A stretch of 64,000 nt of DNA from Bacillota bacterium (GCA_023390175.1 JAEWDK010000006.1:62001-126000); one strand, 5' to 3'; counted from the stretch's first letter, positions 9,782-18,321 are shown. Made by a program: numbers and translations. The notes: generated by a model from the letters alone, not told the origin.

Positions 9782-10203
9782 AAATACTTGCTGTGGATTT
9801 GGGCCGTGCCCGCACCGGCCTTGCCGTGTGCGATGAAAGCGAGCTGCTGGCGTCCCCCGCAGGAGTAATCAGCGAATATAATATGGAACGGCTTGCACAC
9901 ACAATTGCCGCACAGGCCGCCGAAAAGGCAGTGGGCATCATCGTGGTCGGCCTGCCGCGCAATATGGACGGCAGCGAGGGTGAAAGCGCGAAAAACGCCC
10001 GTGCCTTTGCGGAAAATCTGCAAAAGCTGGTGGATGTGCCGGTGACGATGCGCGACGAGCGCGGCACCACCATTACGGCGCACGGTTACCTGAATGAAAC
10101 GGATACACGCGGGAAAAAGCGCAAAGCAGTGGTGGACGCGGTCGCGGCCACGATTATATTACAGGATTATTTGGATTATCGCAGAAATCATAAAGAGAAC
10201 TAA
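9778..10203 (+). CDS. ruvX: putative pre-16S rRNA nuclease / Holliday junction resolvase YqgF
   Basis: A 141-residue RNase H-fold protein. AVDLGRARTGLAVCDE at the N-terminus carries the first catalytic Asp. VVGLPRNMDGSEGE is the family GLP motif, and MRDERGTTITA with a later VDAVAATIILQDYL completes the acidic site. YqgF homologues process 16S rRNA 5' ends and were first proposed as resolvases. Length is standard. It overlaps the upstream phosphatase by 4 bp and is followed by a bidirectional terminator. Confidence 0.93.
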   Translation: MKILAVDLGRARTGLAVCDESELLASPAGVISEYNMERLAHTIAAQAAEKAVGIIVVGLPRNMDGSEGESAKNARAFAENLQKLVDVPVTMRDERGTTITAHGYLNETDTRGKKRKAVVDAVAATIILQDYLDYRRNHKEN

Positions 10204-10229
10204 ATCTTCCGGCCGGAACGGCGTAAAAT

Positions 10230-10293
10230 AAAAAAGCTTTCTCAAATACGGTTTGCCGATTGGCTGCCCGTGTAATTGAGAAAGCTCTTTTTA
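10230..10293. terminator. bidirectional terminator between ruvX and degV
   Basis: The stem AAAAAGCTTTCTCAA (10231) pairs with TTGAGAAAGC (10276) across a ~30-nt loop, with T-runs on both strands. It serves the two converging genes. Confidence 0.75.
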
Positions 10294-10303
10294 TGTTATA
10301 ATA

Positions 10304-11179
10304 TTAGTTTTTGCTTTTACCCAGGTAGAACAGCGCAATGGTACCGGGGCCGGAGTGCGTTCCGATAACGGGGCCGATTGGGTTGATTTCCAAATCCCTG
10401 ACATGGAATTTTTCCCGAACCTGCTGCGCCACGTATTCGGCGTCTTCCAACGAGTCGCCGTGGCTGACGAAAATCATCTGATTTTCCGGTTCCTCGGCAG
10501 CATCCGCCATGTGCTGTACCAGCGAATCCAGGGATTGACGGCGGCCACGCACCTTTTCCATCGGGATCAGATGGCCTTCGTCGTCCACATGCAGAACCGG
10601 TTTGATTCCGAGCATGGTGCCGAAAAGCGCCGCCGCACCGGAAACCCTGCCCCCGCGTTTTAAATGGTTCAGATCGTCCACCGTGAACCAGTGCGCAAGG
10701 CGGTTGCGGTTTGTGGTTACCCAGTCACTTACTTCATCTATGTTAAGACCCTGCGCCTTTTTTTGCGCCGCATGGTAAACCAGCAGCCCCTCGCCCATGG
10801 AGGCGGCAAGCGAATCCACAACGCGGAGTTTTCGTTCGGGGTACTTTTTGCTCAGCTCTTCCACAGTAAAGCACGCGTTATTGTATGTACCGCTCAGGCC
10901 GGAGGAAAACGCGATATATAAAACATCCATACCGGATTTCAGAAACGGCTCGAAAATCTCCGCAAAGGTGACGGGTGTAATCTGATTGGTAATGGAGGTT
11001 TCCCCACCCCGCAGGCGATCGTAAAAATCATGGGAAGAAATCTCGCGCTCGTCGGGATAGTTGGAAAAGGTGTTTTCGCCCAAGGAAAAGACCATCGGAA
11101 TTACTTCAACACCTAACTGCTGAATCAGTTTTGGTGAAAGGTCACAGGTGGAGTCCGTAATGATTTTGTAATCGCTCAT
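10304..11179 (-). CDS. DegV family fatty-acid-binding protein
   Basis: A 291-residue DegV/FakB-type protein. The N-terminal ITDSTCDLS, the lipid-contacting FSSGLSGTYNNA (~88), VDSLAASMGEGLL, and the domain-2 LKRGGRVSG and SHGDSLEDAE segments are family hallmarks. FakB proteins present fatty acids to the FakA kinase for phosphorylation, but no fakA is in the window, so the partner and lipid are unknown. AAAAGGAGCGG precedes the ATG. It is the only gene of its unit, convergent with ruvX. Confidence 0.93.
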   Translation of the reverse strand: MSDYKIITDSTCDLSPKLIQQLGVEVIPMVFSLGENTFSNYPDEREISSHDFYDRLRGGETSITNQITPVTFAEIFEPFLKSGMDVLYIAFSSGLSGTYNNACFTVEELSKKYPERKLRVVDSLAASMGEGLLVYHAAQKKAQGLNIDEVSDWVTTNRNRLAHWFTVDDLNHLKRGGRVSGAAALFGTMLGIKPVLHVDDEGHLIPMEKVRGRRQSLDSLVQHMADAAEEPENQMIFVSHGDSLEDAEYVAQQVREKFHVRDLEINPIGPVIGTHSGPGTIALFYLGKSKN

Positions 11180-11503
11180 TTTAAGCCGCTCCTTTTACAA
11201 TAAATTCCTCTTGTGAAATCAATTACCGCAGGTAAAGCGCATGCGTCGGTCAGAGGCGGAAACTCTTAAGCCTGTCGTCGCGCTTTAAGCTATAATGAAT
11301 TATATGAAATTATTATATAATGATGCGCGCCAACTGTCCACCGACAAAACGCACAAAATGTCGCAATCCGCGCCGTAAATCAGCATAAAGCAATGGAGCG
11401 GGCCTGCAGCGGCAGTACCTTTATACATTATAAAAAATACCGGTATGTCAGCGTTCCGTCGAATTTTTATGAATTCGGTGAATAAAGGTGAGGTGTAAAG
11501 CCG
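11180..11503. other. intergenic stretch, no gene seen
   Basis: This 324-bp gap lies upstream of degV. It has several AT-rich -10-like hexamers (around 11290-11325) but no convincing promoter pair, gene or RNA. Confidence 0.5.
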
Positions 11504-11541
11504 AACAAAACAAAAAGGCCCCTGAATCAATCAGAAGCCTT
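11504..11541 (-). terminator. terminator of the 6S-like RNA
   Basis: An 11-bp stem (AAGGCTTCTGA with TCAGGGGCCTT on the minus strand, two G-T pairs) and 5-nt loop is followed by TTTTTGTTTTG. Confidence 0.85.
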
Positions 11542-11564
11542 CCTTATTAAAATAAATCCCGCCT

Positions 11565-11745
11565 GGCCGTAATGTGCTGAAATACCCTGCTACTATCAGC
11601 AGGTGGGTGCCCTCCCAATGGGTTCATACTCCCTTCGTCCGGCAGATGCCGGGAGGTCTGAAGTCCACCACCGGAGCCGAGCTCCCGATTAAACTCTGTA
11701 GGGTTATTCATGCAACGGTCCGCGCACCAGGCAGGGTGCAGGTGA
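11565..11745 (-). ncRNA. ssrS: probable 6S RNA
   Basis: On the minus strand a ~180-nt segment folds as 6S RNA does. The ends pair (CCC-GCCTGG with CCAGGCGGG, GGaCCGT with ACGGCC, TGCaTGAA with TTCAGCA), then a large central bubble, then a GC-rich apical arm. The 3' strand of the bubble has GGGCACCCACCTGCT followed by a small hairpin (CCTGCT/AGCAGG), which I recall as a feature of Firmicutes 6S RNAs. A strong terminator lies ~25 nt beyond. 6S RNA mimics open promoter DNA and sequesters sigma-A RNA polymerase. It begins directly after the DUF1292 stop codon, so it may be processed from that mRNA or use the TAATAT at the gene's end as a -10 box. Identity is from memory of the family, not a covariance search. 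Confidence 0.7.
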
Positions 11746-11749
11746 AATA

Positions 11750-12079
11750 TTATTCGTCGTCAGAATCGTCGTCGCTGTCTTCTTCCTCGTCGGAGTCGTC
11801 GTATAACTCCTCAAAACGGCTTTCAAAAAGCACGGCAAGCTTGTCAAGAAGCGCTTCGTCCTCAATTTCAGCCAGCTGCTGCTCCCCATTTTCTTCGATT
11901 GCTTCGAAGATATAGTAAGTGCCTTCTGCGTCAACCTTGTCTTGCGGCGTTTCAAAAGTGGGCAGCAATGCGTAAAAGCAGCCGTCGTCATTATCTATTA
12001 CATCCAGAATTTCGAACTCATGTTCCTCACCCGCATCATCAATCAAGGTGAGCAAATCTGCACTGTATTCGTCGTTCAT
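11750..12079 (-). CDS. DUF1292 domain protein
   Basis: A 109-residue acidic protein. Residues ~5-75 match DUF1292 (LLTLIDDAGEEHEFEILD, then YYIFEAIEENGEQQ), a small family widespread in Firmicutes with no proven function. The last ~15 residues are almost all Asp, Glu and Ser. Start choice: an upstream ATG at 12088 abuts the AAGGAG site, so the ATG at 12079, 9 bp after it, is the likely start. It lies directly upstream of the 6S-like RNA on the same strand. Confidence 0.88.
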   Translation of the reverse strand: MNDEYSADLLTLIDDAGEEHEFEILDVIDNDDGCFYALLPTFETPQDKVDAEGTYYIFEAIEENGEQQLAEIEDEALLDKLAVLFESRFEELYDDSDEEEDSDDDSDDE

Positions 12080-12204
12080 CGGGTTCATCTCCTTATGATT
12101 AATTTCTCTGTGTATCATTTTACCTTGCTCATTGAATTAAGTCAACAGGAAAATTGAAGTATAAAATATTATATAAAATTTTTAATAAAATACGACAAAA
12201 TGTA

Positions 12205-12233
12205 TTGACATTATCCATGCTTCCCGTTATACT
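12205..12233 (+). promoter_or_regulatory. near-consensus sigma-A promoter of a long non-coding unit
   Basis: TTGACA, a 17-bp spacer and TATACT make the best vegetative promoter in the host part of the window. Transcription should start near 12240. No protein-coding gene of normal size follows before the terminator at 12839. Confidence 0.8.
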
Positions 12234-12239
12234 GTAGTC

Positions 12240-12878
12240 AGAAAGACAAAGAAGATTTGAAAGACGGTGCCGAGCATCCAACTCCAAAACGCGGTGGAAT
12301 TACCGATTCCGCAGCGGCCAGCCTACAGGGAAGGGCACCGAAAGAAAATCGACTGAAGCGTTTAGAAAGAGGTGAGTCCAATGGGCATTGAACCATTTCA
12401 TTTTGCCGGCGGCTGTGTATCTGTTGGGCGCGGCTGCTGAACAATAACGAGTGAAGGATTGAGTCCGAAAAACAGTTAAGTTTGAGCCAACCATCTTTAC
12501 GAAAGGACAAAAAGGTTAACTGCATCAAAATTAAAAAAGTTTTAAATGGCAGAGAATATTGGCATGATCTAATTCAGCGTGATCTATAACTTACAACCCG
12601 GTTTCGCTTTTCCAATAAAGCAGTTCTGAAGAACACTTGAAAGGGTGAGTCCAAAGTATAGTTTCAAACACGCACAGGAATCAGAGCCAAAATAAATTTT
12701 AATTGGTGATACCAATGTTTCGATTCTAAATTAAGGTTCCTCCTGAGTTCCGGGCAGGTTTAACGGGCAGTTTTCAAAAACAGTTCATTTGCTGAAGTAA
12801 ACCGGAAACAGCGGATCATTCATAGTTTTAAAATATCAGGCTCCGGCAATTAATTTTGCCGGGGTCTTTGTTTTTATT
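12240..12878 (+). ncRNA. candidate large structured non-coding RNA (~640 nt)
   Basis: The interval runs from a near-consensus promoter to a strong intrinsic terminator and has no credible open frame on the plus strand. Several pairings are visible: CGGTGCC (12265) with GGCACCG (12334), extended by GATTT/AAATC; GTGGAAT/ATTCCGC inside that arm; CAGTTAA (12473) with TTAACTG (12516); GTTC-TGAA-GAAC (~12623); ATTGGT-gat-ACCAAT (~12701); and GGTTTA/TAAACC (~12758/12815). A motif close to GGTGAGTCCAA occurs three times (12371, 12456, 12644). A 19-codon frame at 12381 has a plausible ribosome site formed by the first copy. I do not recognise the RNA class. OLE, ROOL, GOLLD and raiA RNAs are alternatives I cannot match from memory. 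The next gene has its own ribosome site beyond the terminator. Confidence 0.6.
12839..12878 (+). terminator. terminator of the non-coding unit
   Basis: An 11-bp stem (GGCTCCGGCAA with TTGCCGGGGTC) with 6-nt loop is followed by TTTGTTTTT. Confidence 0.88.
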
Positions 12879-13003
12879 CATAAAAATTATATAATAGTGG
12901 TGTACCATATAACTGGATACAACGTGCATATGAATGCAAAATGGGCATTTTATTAATAAAATGCGATTCATATAGTTTAAGCAGGAATTGAGGAATGAAT
13001 TTT

Positions 13004-13933
13004 ATGGAAACAAAATATGATGTGATTATTATCGGCGGGGGGCCGGCCGGTTACACCGCGGCGCTTTACTGCGCACGGGCCGCGCTTTCCACGCTGCTGC
13101 TCGAAGCATACGCACCGGGCGGGCAAATGGGTACTACGGATATCGTTGACAATTATCCGGGCTTTTCCGACGGCGTCGGCGGCTATGACCTTGGGGTGGA
13201 AATGCAGAAGCAATCCTCCCGCTTTGGCGCGGTCAGCAGCTTTGACAAAGTCGAGTTTGTCGATTTTGCCACACAGCCTAAAAAGGTGGGAACACAGAGC
13301 GGTGTTATCTATGAAGCGGATGCAGTAATTATCGCAACCGGCGCTGCTCCGAAGGAACTGGGCCTGAACAGGGAAAAAGAGCTTCGGGGCCGGGGCGTAT
13401 CCTACTGCGCTACCTGTGACGGCAATTTTTATCGCGGAAGAACGGTAGTGATCGTCGGTGGCGGCGACACTGCCGCTGCAGATGCGGTTTTATTATCTAA
13501 GATATGCAAAAAGGTTTATTTGGTGCATCGGCGCGACACGCTTCGTGCCACAAAAGCGTATTTAAAACCGCTGGAAAGCAGCGAGAATGTGGAATTTGTT
13601 TGGAATTCCGCGGTTCAGAACATTCTTGGAGGGGATAAAGTGACGGGAGTCGAAATTCAAAACCTGAAAACAGGGGAATTGACAACGCTCGATTGTGACG
13701 GGATTTTCGCCGCAATCGGCAACATACCGAACACGGAGCTGTTCCGCGGAAAAATAGAATTGGATGCAAAGGGCTATATTGTTGCGGGTGAGGACACTCA
13801 AACCAGCGTGCCCGGTGTTTTTGCGGCGGGCGATGTGCGCACAAAGCCTTTGCGCCAAATTGTTACCGCGGTTTCAGACGGTGCGGCTGCGTCCTTAAGT
13901 GCGGAGGAATACCTGACCAATCAACAAAATTAA
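13004..13933 (+). CDS. trxB: thioredoxin reductase
   Basis: A ~309-residue FAD/NAD(P)H pyridine nucleotide-disulphide oxidoreductase. It has the FAD motif DVIIIGGGPAGYTAA at the N-terminus, the redox pair CATC (YCATCDGNFY, ~132-135), the NADPH loop VIVGGGDTAAADA, and the C-terminal FAVGD-like VFAAGDVRTKPLRQI. The usual CAxCD motif is intact. The ATG at 12995 is only 1 bp from GAGG, so the ATG at 13004 (10 bp) is preferred. No thioredoxin gene adjoins it, so a ferredoxin-dependent relative is possible, but the NADPH motif argues for the classical enzyme. Confidence 0.92.
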   Translation: METKYDVIIIGGGPAGYTAALYCARAALSTLLLEAYAPGGQMGTTDIVDNYPGFSDGVGGYDLGVEMQKQSSRFGAVSSFDKVEFVDFATQPKKVGTQSGVIYEADAVIIATGAAPKELGLNREKELRGRGVSYCATCDGNFYRGRTVVIVGGGDTAAADAVLLSKICKKVYLVHRRDTLRATKAYLKPLESSENVEFVWNSAVQNILGGDKVTGVEIQNLKTGELTTLDCDGIFAAIGNIPNTELFRGKIELDAKGYIVAGEDTQTSVPGVFAAGDVRTKPLRQIVTAVSDGAAASLSAEEYLTNQQN

Positions 13934-13947
13934 AAGCGCAGGAAAAA

Positions 13948-13985
13948 GGGATTGGTGCGAAAGTGCCAATTCCTTATTATTTATT
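13948..13985 (+). terminator. terminator after trxB
   Basis: An 11-bp stem (GGGATTGGTGC/GTGCCAATTCC) with a GAAA tetraloop is followed by a T/A-rich tail. Confidence 0.75.
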
Positions 13986-14052
13986 CGTTTAGACTAGGAT
14001 TGCAGAACGGATTATGTTAAAATGACGTAAAACGAAAAAAAGATGTGATGAT

Positions 14053-15444
14053 GTGACGAGAACCCAACTTAAATTGAATACGCATAAATTTTTAGAGAAA
14101 AATTTTTCCGGCGAGTCGATGGACTACCGTAAAGTCATATCAATTATCATTCCGATTCTGGTTGATCAGGCCTTTGTGGTTTGCCTTAACCTGGTGAATA
14201 CGGCGATGATCAGCTCATCCGGCGTTGCGGCCGTCAGTGCGGTAAATATGGTTGATTCGCTCAATATTTTTCTGGTCAATGTGTTTATTGCCGTCTCCAC
14301 CGGCGGAACCGTGGTCGTTGCGCAGTATAAGGGCAGCGGAAACGGGCCGATGGTTTCAAAAGCGGCTGCAGGTTCCGTCGCCTCGGTTTTTCTGCTGGCG
14401 TTCAGCATCGGTACGCTGGTCGTTGTGTTTCACACCCCGACTCTGCAGCTGCTGTTTGGCGGGGCGGAAGCGGATGTTTTCAACAACGCGCGTATTTACT
14501 TAATCGGAAGCAGCCTGTCCTACTGCGGAATTGCAGCGGAAGAAGCTGTGTGCGGCGCGCTCAGGGGCGTGGGGGAAACGAAGTCTTCGCTCGCTCTGTC
14601 GCTGATTATGAATATTTCCTATGTGCTTCTAAATACTGTTTTTATTAATTTTCTGCATATGGGCGTTTTGGGTATGGTAATCGCCCTGAACATTTCAAGG
14701 TACCTGGGTGCTGTCTGCGCGATTGTTTATCTGGTTAAAATAAACACTACGCTGCATTTTCAATTCATGGACATGTTCCATTTTAATCCGTCCATGCTGA
14801 AAAAGATTCTTTTCATCGGGCTGCCCTTCGCAGCGGAGCAAATGTTCTTCAACGGCGGAAAAATCCTAACGCAAACCTTTATTGTGGGCCTTGGAACTTT
14901 TGCCATGGCGACAAACGCAATTTGCGGCTCCATTGCGGGTTTGTTCCAAATTCCGGCAAATGCGCTCGCGCTTACGGTTATTACGGTGGTCGGTCAGTGC
15001 ATGGGCCGGCGGAACGTGAAGGATGCCCGCAAGTTTATTAAATCATTCATTTGGCTTGCTTCGTTTTCATTTTTTGTAATGGGCGTGATTGTTTTACCGC
15101 TTTTCCGGCCGCTTGTGTCGCTGTTCAGTCCGCCGGAACAAATTGTACATACTATTTTTATTATTGTTGTGATCAACGCGGTTGCGCAGATCCCGCTTTG
15201 GTCCATCAGCTTTATTACTCCTGCAGCACTCCGTGCTGCCGGTGACTCAAAATTCACCTCAGTTGTGTCCATGCTTTCCATGTGGCTGTTCCGTGTGGTG
15301 CTCGGCTATATTTTGGGAATCGTACTGCCGTTTGGGATTGTCGGCGTGTGGCTTGCAATGGACTGCGAGTGGGGGGTGCGCGGAACGGTATTCCTGCTGC
15401 GGTACAGGGGGAAGAAATGGTATCAGCATCATCTGATTGATTAA
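14053..15444 (+). CDS. MATE family multidrug/organic cation efflux transporter
   Basis: A 463-residue integral membrane protein with about 12 hydrophobic helices in two similar halves, as in MatE transporters, which use Na+ or H+ gradients to export cationic compounds. Family segments include LVNTAMISSSGVAAVSAVN in helix 1-2, LRGVGETKSSL in the first half and LRAAGDSKF in the second. The substrate is unknown. The start used here is GTG with a weak ribosome site (AAAAAAGATGTGATG). An internal ATG at 14119 (MDYRKVISI) would remove a 22-residue polar N-terminus and is possible. Confidence 0.88.
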   Translation: MTRTQLKLNTHKFLEKNFSGESMDYRKVISIIIPILVDQAFVVCLNLVNTAMISSSGVAAVSAVNMVDSLNIFLVNVFIAVSTGGTVVVAQYKGSGNGPMVSKAAAGSVASVFLLAFSIGTLVVVFHTPTLQLLFGGAEADVFNNARIYLIGSSLSYCGIAAEEAVCGALRGVGETKSSLALSLIMNISYVLLNTVFINFLHMGVLGMVIALNISRYLGAVCAIVYLVKINTTLHFQFMDMFHFNPSMLKKILFIGLPFAAEQMFFNGGKILTQTFIVGLGTFAMATNAICGSIAGLFQIPANALALTVITVVGQCMGRRNVKDARKFIKSFIWLASFSFFVMGVIVLPLFRPLVSLFSPPEQIVHTIFIIVVINAVAQIPLWSISFITPAALRAAGDSKFTSVVSMLSMWLFRVVLGYILGIVLPFGIVGVWLAMDCEWGVRGTVFLLRYRGKKWYQHHLID

Positions 15445-15507
15445 TCCAGATTCAATGTCATTGGTTTTTACTGTAATTTACAATTGTAAAGTTTCAGCTT
15501 AAATCAT

Positions 15508-15541
15508 AAATCCCCTGCCCGGCCGGGCAGGGGATTTTGGC
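15508..15541. terminator. bidirectional terminator
   Basis: A near-perfect palindrome, AAATCCCCTGCCCGG with its complement, has T-runs on both sides. It lies between the convergent MATE gene and the small minus-strand gene. Confidence 0.85.
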
Positions 15542-15542
15542 T

Positions 15543-15746
15543 TTATTCATCTGAAAGAATTTCATAGTCAAAAAAGTAATGGTCAAACATGGACTGCGGG
15601 ATTGGCTTTTTTACCATAAAAATTGCGGAATGAACGATTTGGTCTTCCTTGTCGTAGGAATAAATTGCCCCGTTCACTGTTTCGCGAAAGAAATCATAGC
15701 ACCACATACGGGCGGCTCCATCCCTCGCCCAAACCTTGTACACCAT
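15543..15746 (-). CDS. hypothetical protein, 67 aa
   Basis: A small soluble protein of unrecognised family, rich in aromatic residues (MVYKVWARDG, MWCYDFFRETV, FDHYFFDYEI). The frame opens at a GTG at 15761, but AGGTGGTGAG is placed 8 bp before the ATG at 15746, so that start is chosen. It sits alone between a terminator and the GNAT gene. The good ribosome site and terminator support it being real. Confidence 0.6.
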   Translation of the reverse strand: MVYKVWARDGAARMWCYDFFRETVNGAIYSYDKEDQIVHSAIFMVKKPIPQSMFDHYFFDYEILSDE

Positions 15747-15866
15747 TGCCCCGCTCACCACCTGTTTTTAATATTATATTAATACAAAAAAGCCGCATAT
15801 TCAAGAGATATTTGGCACAGCCGACATAATTTTTAAGAGCGGCGGGAAATGAAATCCGCCCCACGG

Positions 15867-16151
15867 TCACAGGCTTTTTTTAATCTCAACATCCGCCGCT
15901 TCCGGGTGGGATTCAAACCATTTCACCGCGTAGGAACAGGAAAGGAAAGCTTTTTTCTGCTCACTCCTTAATTTTTCCACAGCGGCCGTAATCAGCTGAC
16001 CTGCAATGCCCTGCCCGCGAAGGGAATCGTCCACAAAAGTGTGGGTGATTTCCACCACATTTTCAGAACGGCTTGGGAAGGTAACTTCTGCAACCACCTT
16101 TCCGGTTTCATCCGCTGCATAAATCCGGTTTGGCTGGTAAATAAAATCCAT
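15867..16151 (-). CDS. small GNAT-type N-acetyltransferase (COG2388-like)
   Basis: A 94-residue, one-domain GNAT protein of the YidJ/COG2388 type. VVEITHTFVDDSLRGQGIAG (residues ~40-59) contains the acetyl-CoA pyrophosphate-binding RGQGIA loop. ITAAVEKLRSEQKKAFLSCSYAVKWFESHPE follows the family consensus. Acceptor unknown. Although the frame opens earlier, GGAAAGGA lies upstream of the ATG at 16151, which also gives the usual family length. Confidence 0.85.
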   Translation of the reverse strand: MDFIYQPNRIYAADETGKVVAEVTFPSRSENVVEITHTFVDDSLRGQGIAGQLITAAVEKLRSEQKKAFLSCSYAVKWFESHPEAADVEIKKSL

Positions 16152-16300
16152 AATAAAATTCCTTTCCTTTTGTGCCGGACTGGCAATAAAGCACGCGTCC
16201 GCACAAATCTGTCTCATTTTTAGTGCAGCAATATATCGCCGCCCTGCCGGCACGGCCGCCAAATTGCTGCCTTTTTTCCGTTATTGAATCAATGAATTGC

Positions 16301-16330
16301 AATGGTTCATTTTTAGAACCATTACGGTTT
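16301..16330 (+). terminator. hairpin, possible terminator
   Basis: AATGGTTC and GAACCATT form an 8-bp stem with a T-rich loop, followed by ACGGTTTT. It lies in the 278-bp gap before the DEAD-box gene. It could instead be part of a cold-responsive leader. Confidence 0.35.
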
Positions 16331-16429
16331 TATTAGACTATTATGCTGAATTATGTTATGATTCAAGCATAAACTATTTCTGCCGGCAATAGAAACTGAA
16401 AGCAACATTACGATAAAATAGGAGAAAGC

Positions 16430-17776
16430 ATGAATTTTAAAGACTTAAAAATTGCCCCAAAAATTTTAGACGCACTCGCAAAAGAAAACTACGTAAGCCC
16501 CACCCCGATTCAGGAACAGGCGATTCCCCCTGTGCTGGCCGGAAGGGATTTGCTTGGATGCGCACAGACCGGAACCGGAAAAACCGCAGCGTTTGCTGTG
16601 CCGATATTGCAGATTTTGGGCGAACGAATCGGTAATACCGCGGAACCCCGAAAAATCCGCTCGCTGATTTTGACCCCAACCAGGGAACTCGCACTTCAAA
16701 TTTACGAAAGCTTTCACGCTTACGGGCGTTACACCCGGCTGCATGCCTGTGTAGTGTTCGGCGGTGTTTCCCAAAAGATGCAGGTTGAAAAGCTGCGCCG
16801 CGGTGTGGATATCCTGGTCGCCACACCAGGAAGGCTCAATGATCTGATTAATCAGGGATATATTGACTTAAAAGATGTTGAGATTTTTGTGCTGGACGAA
16901 GCGGACAGAATGCTTGACATGGGTTTTATTGCCGATGTAAAGAAAGTTATTGCAAGAATTCCGCAAAAAAAGCAGACTCTGCTTTTTTCGGCCACCATGC
17001 CGCCCGAAATCGCACAAATGGTAAATTCAATTTTGGTTGACCCGGTGAAGGTAACCATTACGCCGCCCGCCACCACAGTGGACGCGATTGAACAATCGCT
17101 TTATTTTGTGGACAAGGTCAACAAGCCGAAGCTTTTAATCCACCTTTTACAGGATCCGTCCATCCGCTCGGCACTGGTATTTACCAGAACAAAGCACGGT
17201 GCGGACCGTGTGGTGAAAGAGCTTGACAGAGCTAAAATCAGCGCGCAGTCCATTCACGGCAACAAATCGCAGAATGCCCGCCAAACAGCATTGAACAGCT
17301 TTAAAAATGGCACCATCCGCGTGCTGGTCGCCACCGACATTGCTGCAAGGGGAATTGACATTGAGGAGCTGTCCTGCGTATTCAATTACGACCTGCCCGA
17401 AGTGCCCGAGACATATGTGCACCGCATCGGAAGAACCGGAAGAGCCGGCATGAGCGGGATTGCAATCTCCTTTTGCTGCATTGATGAAAAAGGCAACTTA
17501 AAAGACATATTGAAGCTGATCGGAAAAACGATTCCCGTTGTGGAGGACCATCCGTTTCCAATGCTCATTACCACGCCTACCCCAAAGTCCGAACTGCACC
17601 ATTTCCGCCCGCAGGCAAATTCCGCTCAGCCAAGAAGGAAGCCTGCTCCCGCAAGAGATGCTGCAAAAAGGGATGCCCCGGTCAAAAAGCCCTCATTTTC
17701 ACAGAAAAGCGATGCACCGCAGAAGCGCTTTTCCAACAGTCCTAAACGGAAGAAGTCCTATCCACGTCAAGGCTGA
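16430..17776 (+). CDS. DEAD-box ATP-dependent RNA helicase (RhlE/CshA-like)
   Basis: A 448-residue helicase that unwinds RNA duplexes in ribosome assembly or mRNA turnover. The Q motif [10 protein letters not shown], Walker A AQTGTGKT (45-52), [12 protein letters not shown] (~155), SAT, and in the second RecA domain the [10 protein letters not shown] motif are intact. The C-terminal ~75 residues are a basic, Pro/Lys/Arg-rich tail ([14 protein letters not shown]..., ending [10 protein letters not shown]) typical of RhlE-type RNA binding. TAGGAGAAAGC precedes the ATG. It is monocistronic with a ~100-nt leader, consistent with cold-shock control but not proof of it. Confidence 0.94.
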   Translation: MNFKDLKIAPKILDALAKENYVSPTPIQEQAIPPVLAGRDLLGCAQTGTGKTAAFAVPILQILGERIGNTAEPRKIRSLILTPTRELALQIYESFHAYGRYTRLHACVVFGGVSQKMQVEKLRRGVDILVATPGRLNDLINQGYIDLKDVEIFVLDEADRMLDMGFIADVKKVIARIPQKKQTLLFSATMPPEIAQMVNSILVDPVKVTITPPATTVDAIEQSLYFVDKVNKPKLLIHLLQDPSIRSALVFTRTKHGADRVVKELDRAKISAQSIHGNKSQNARQTALNSFKNGTIRVLVATDIAARGIDIEELSCVFNYDLPEVPETYVHRIGRTGRAGMSGIAISFCCIDEKGNLKDILKLIGKTIPVVEDHPFPMLITTPTPKSELHHFRPQANSAQPRRKPAPARDAAKRDAPVKKPSFSQKSDAPQKRFSNSPKRKKSYPRQG

Positions 17777-17791
17777 AGCATTAAGTGAAAG

Positions 17792-17827
17792 ACTCCCCCT
17801 CTTGGCCTGCCGGCTCGGAGGGGGAGT
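17792..17827. terminator. hairpin between convergent genes
   Basis: ACTCCCCCTC pairs with GAGGGGGAGT across a 16-nt loop. T-runs are poor on both sides, so termination strength is uncertain. Confidence 0.5.
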
Positions 17828-17851
17828 TGTGCATTTACTGGCTATTTTAAA

Positions 17852-18157
17852 TTAAACTTCACTTGGCTGTCCGGGGGCCCTGTCATGCGGATGCTCTGTG
17901 ACAACCCTTGCGGCCTGATAAAGCGCGTTTACCAAATCCGCTTCATATTGAACGGAAAGCGTGTCAAGCTTTGAGTACACCTGACCTTCGTAAGTGGCAA
18001 CATATTTTGGCGGGAGCCGGTTTAGTGCGTAAGATGCAATATCCATCCTGCATTTTTCACATTTGCAGCAATCAAGTTCATGTATTATTTCGTCCAGCTT
18101 TTCAAGAACTAACGTTTCCATATAATTCTTCAAAACAACTTCTTTCAGAAAAAGCAC
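17852..18157 (-). CDS. ComFB domain protein
   Basis: A 101-residue protein with the ComFB fold. NYMETLVLEKLDEII is followed by a zinc-site-like CCKCEKCRMDI and then LNRLPPKYV, the core signature. ComFB is encoded in the Bacillus comF operon, and related domains have been reported to bind cyclic di-nucleotides in other bacteria. The role here is unknown and no com genes adjoin. The start is a GTG behind GAGAGG. An ATG at 18121 lacks a ribosome site. Confidence 0.85.
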   Translation of the reverse strand: MLFLKEVVLKNYMETLVLEKLDEIIHELDCCKCEKCRMDIASYALNRLPPKYVATYEGQVYSKLDTLSVQYEADLVNALYQAARVVTEHPHDRAPGQPSEV

Positions 18158-18281
18158 CTGCCTCTCAATATATTTTATAAGTATAATATAACATTATTCA
18201 TGGATATTGTAAATATGAATTGGATAATTAATGGAAATTTTTGTCGATTTTTCCATTCGTTATCAATGAGTAAAGATAAAT

Positions 18282-18316
18282 TAAGCCCTCTTGCCGAAAT
18301 CAGCGGGAGGGCTTGT
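18282..18316 (-). terminator. terminator after DUF378 gene
   Basis: On the minus strand AAGCCCTC pairs with GAGGGCTT across a 16-nt loop, followed by a T/A-rich tail. Confidence 0.6.
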
Positions 18317-18321
18317 CAATA

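Noticed and set aside
11574..11915. 113-codon plus-strand frame with a Ser-rich end
   Set aside because: It is antisense to the 6S-like RNA and to the acidic tail of the DUF1292 gene. Ser codons mirror Asp/Glu codons.
12240..12878. OLE RNA
   Set aside because: The length is similar, but no oapA-like gene or usual OLE neighbours are present, and I could not recall matching conserved segments. Left as unassigned pending a covariance search.
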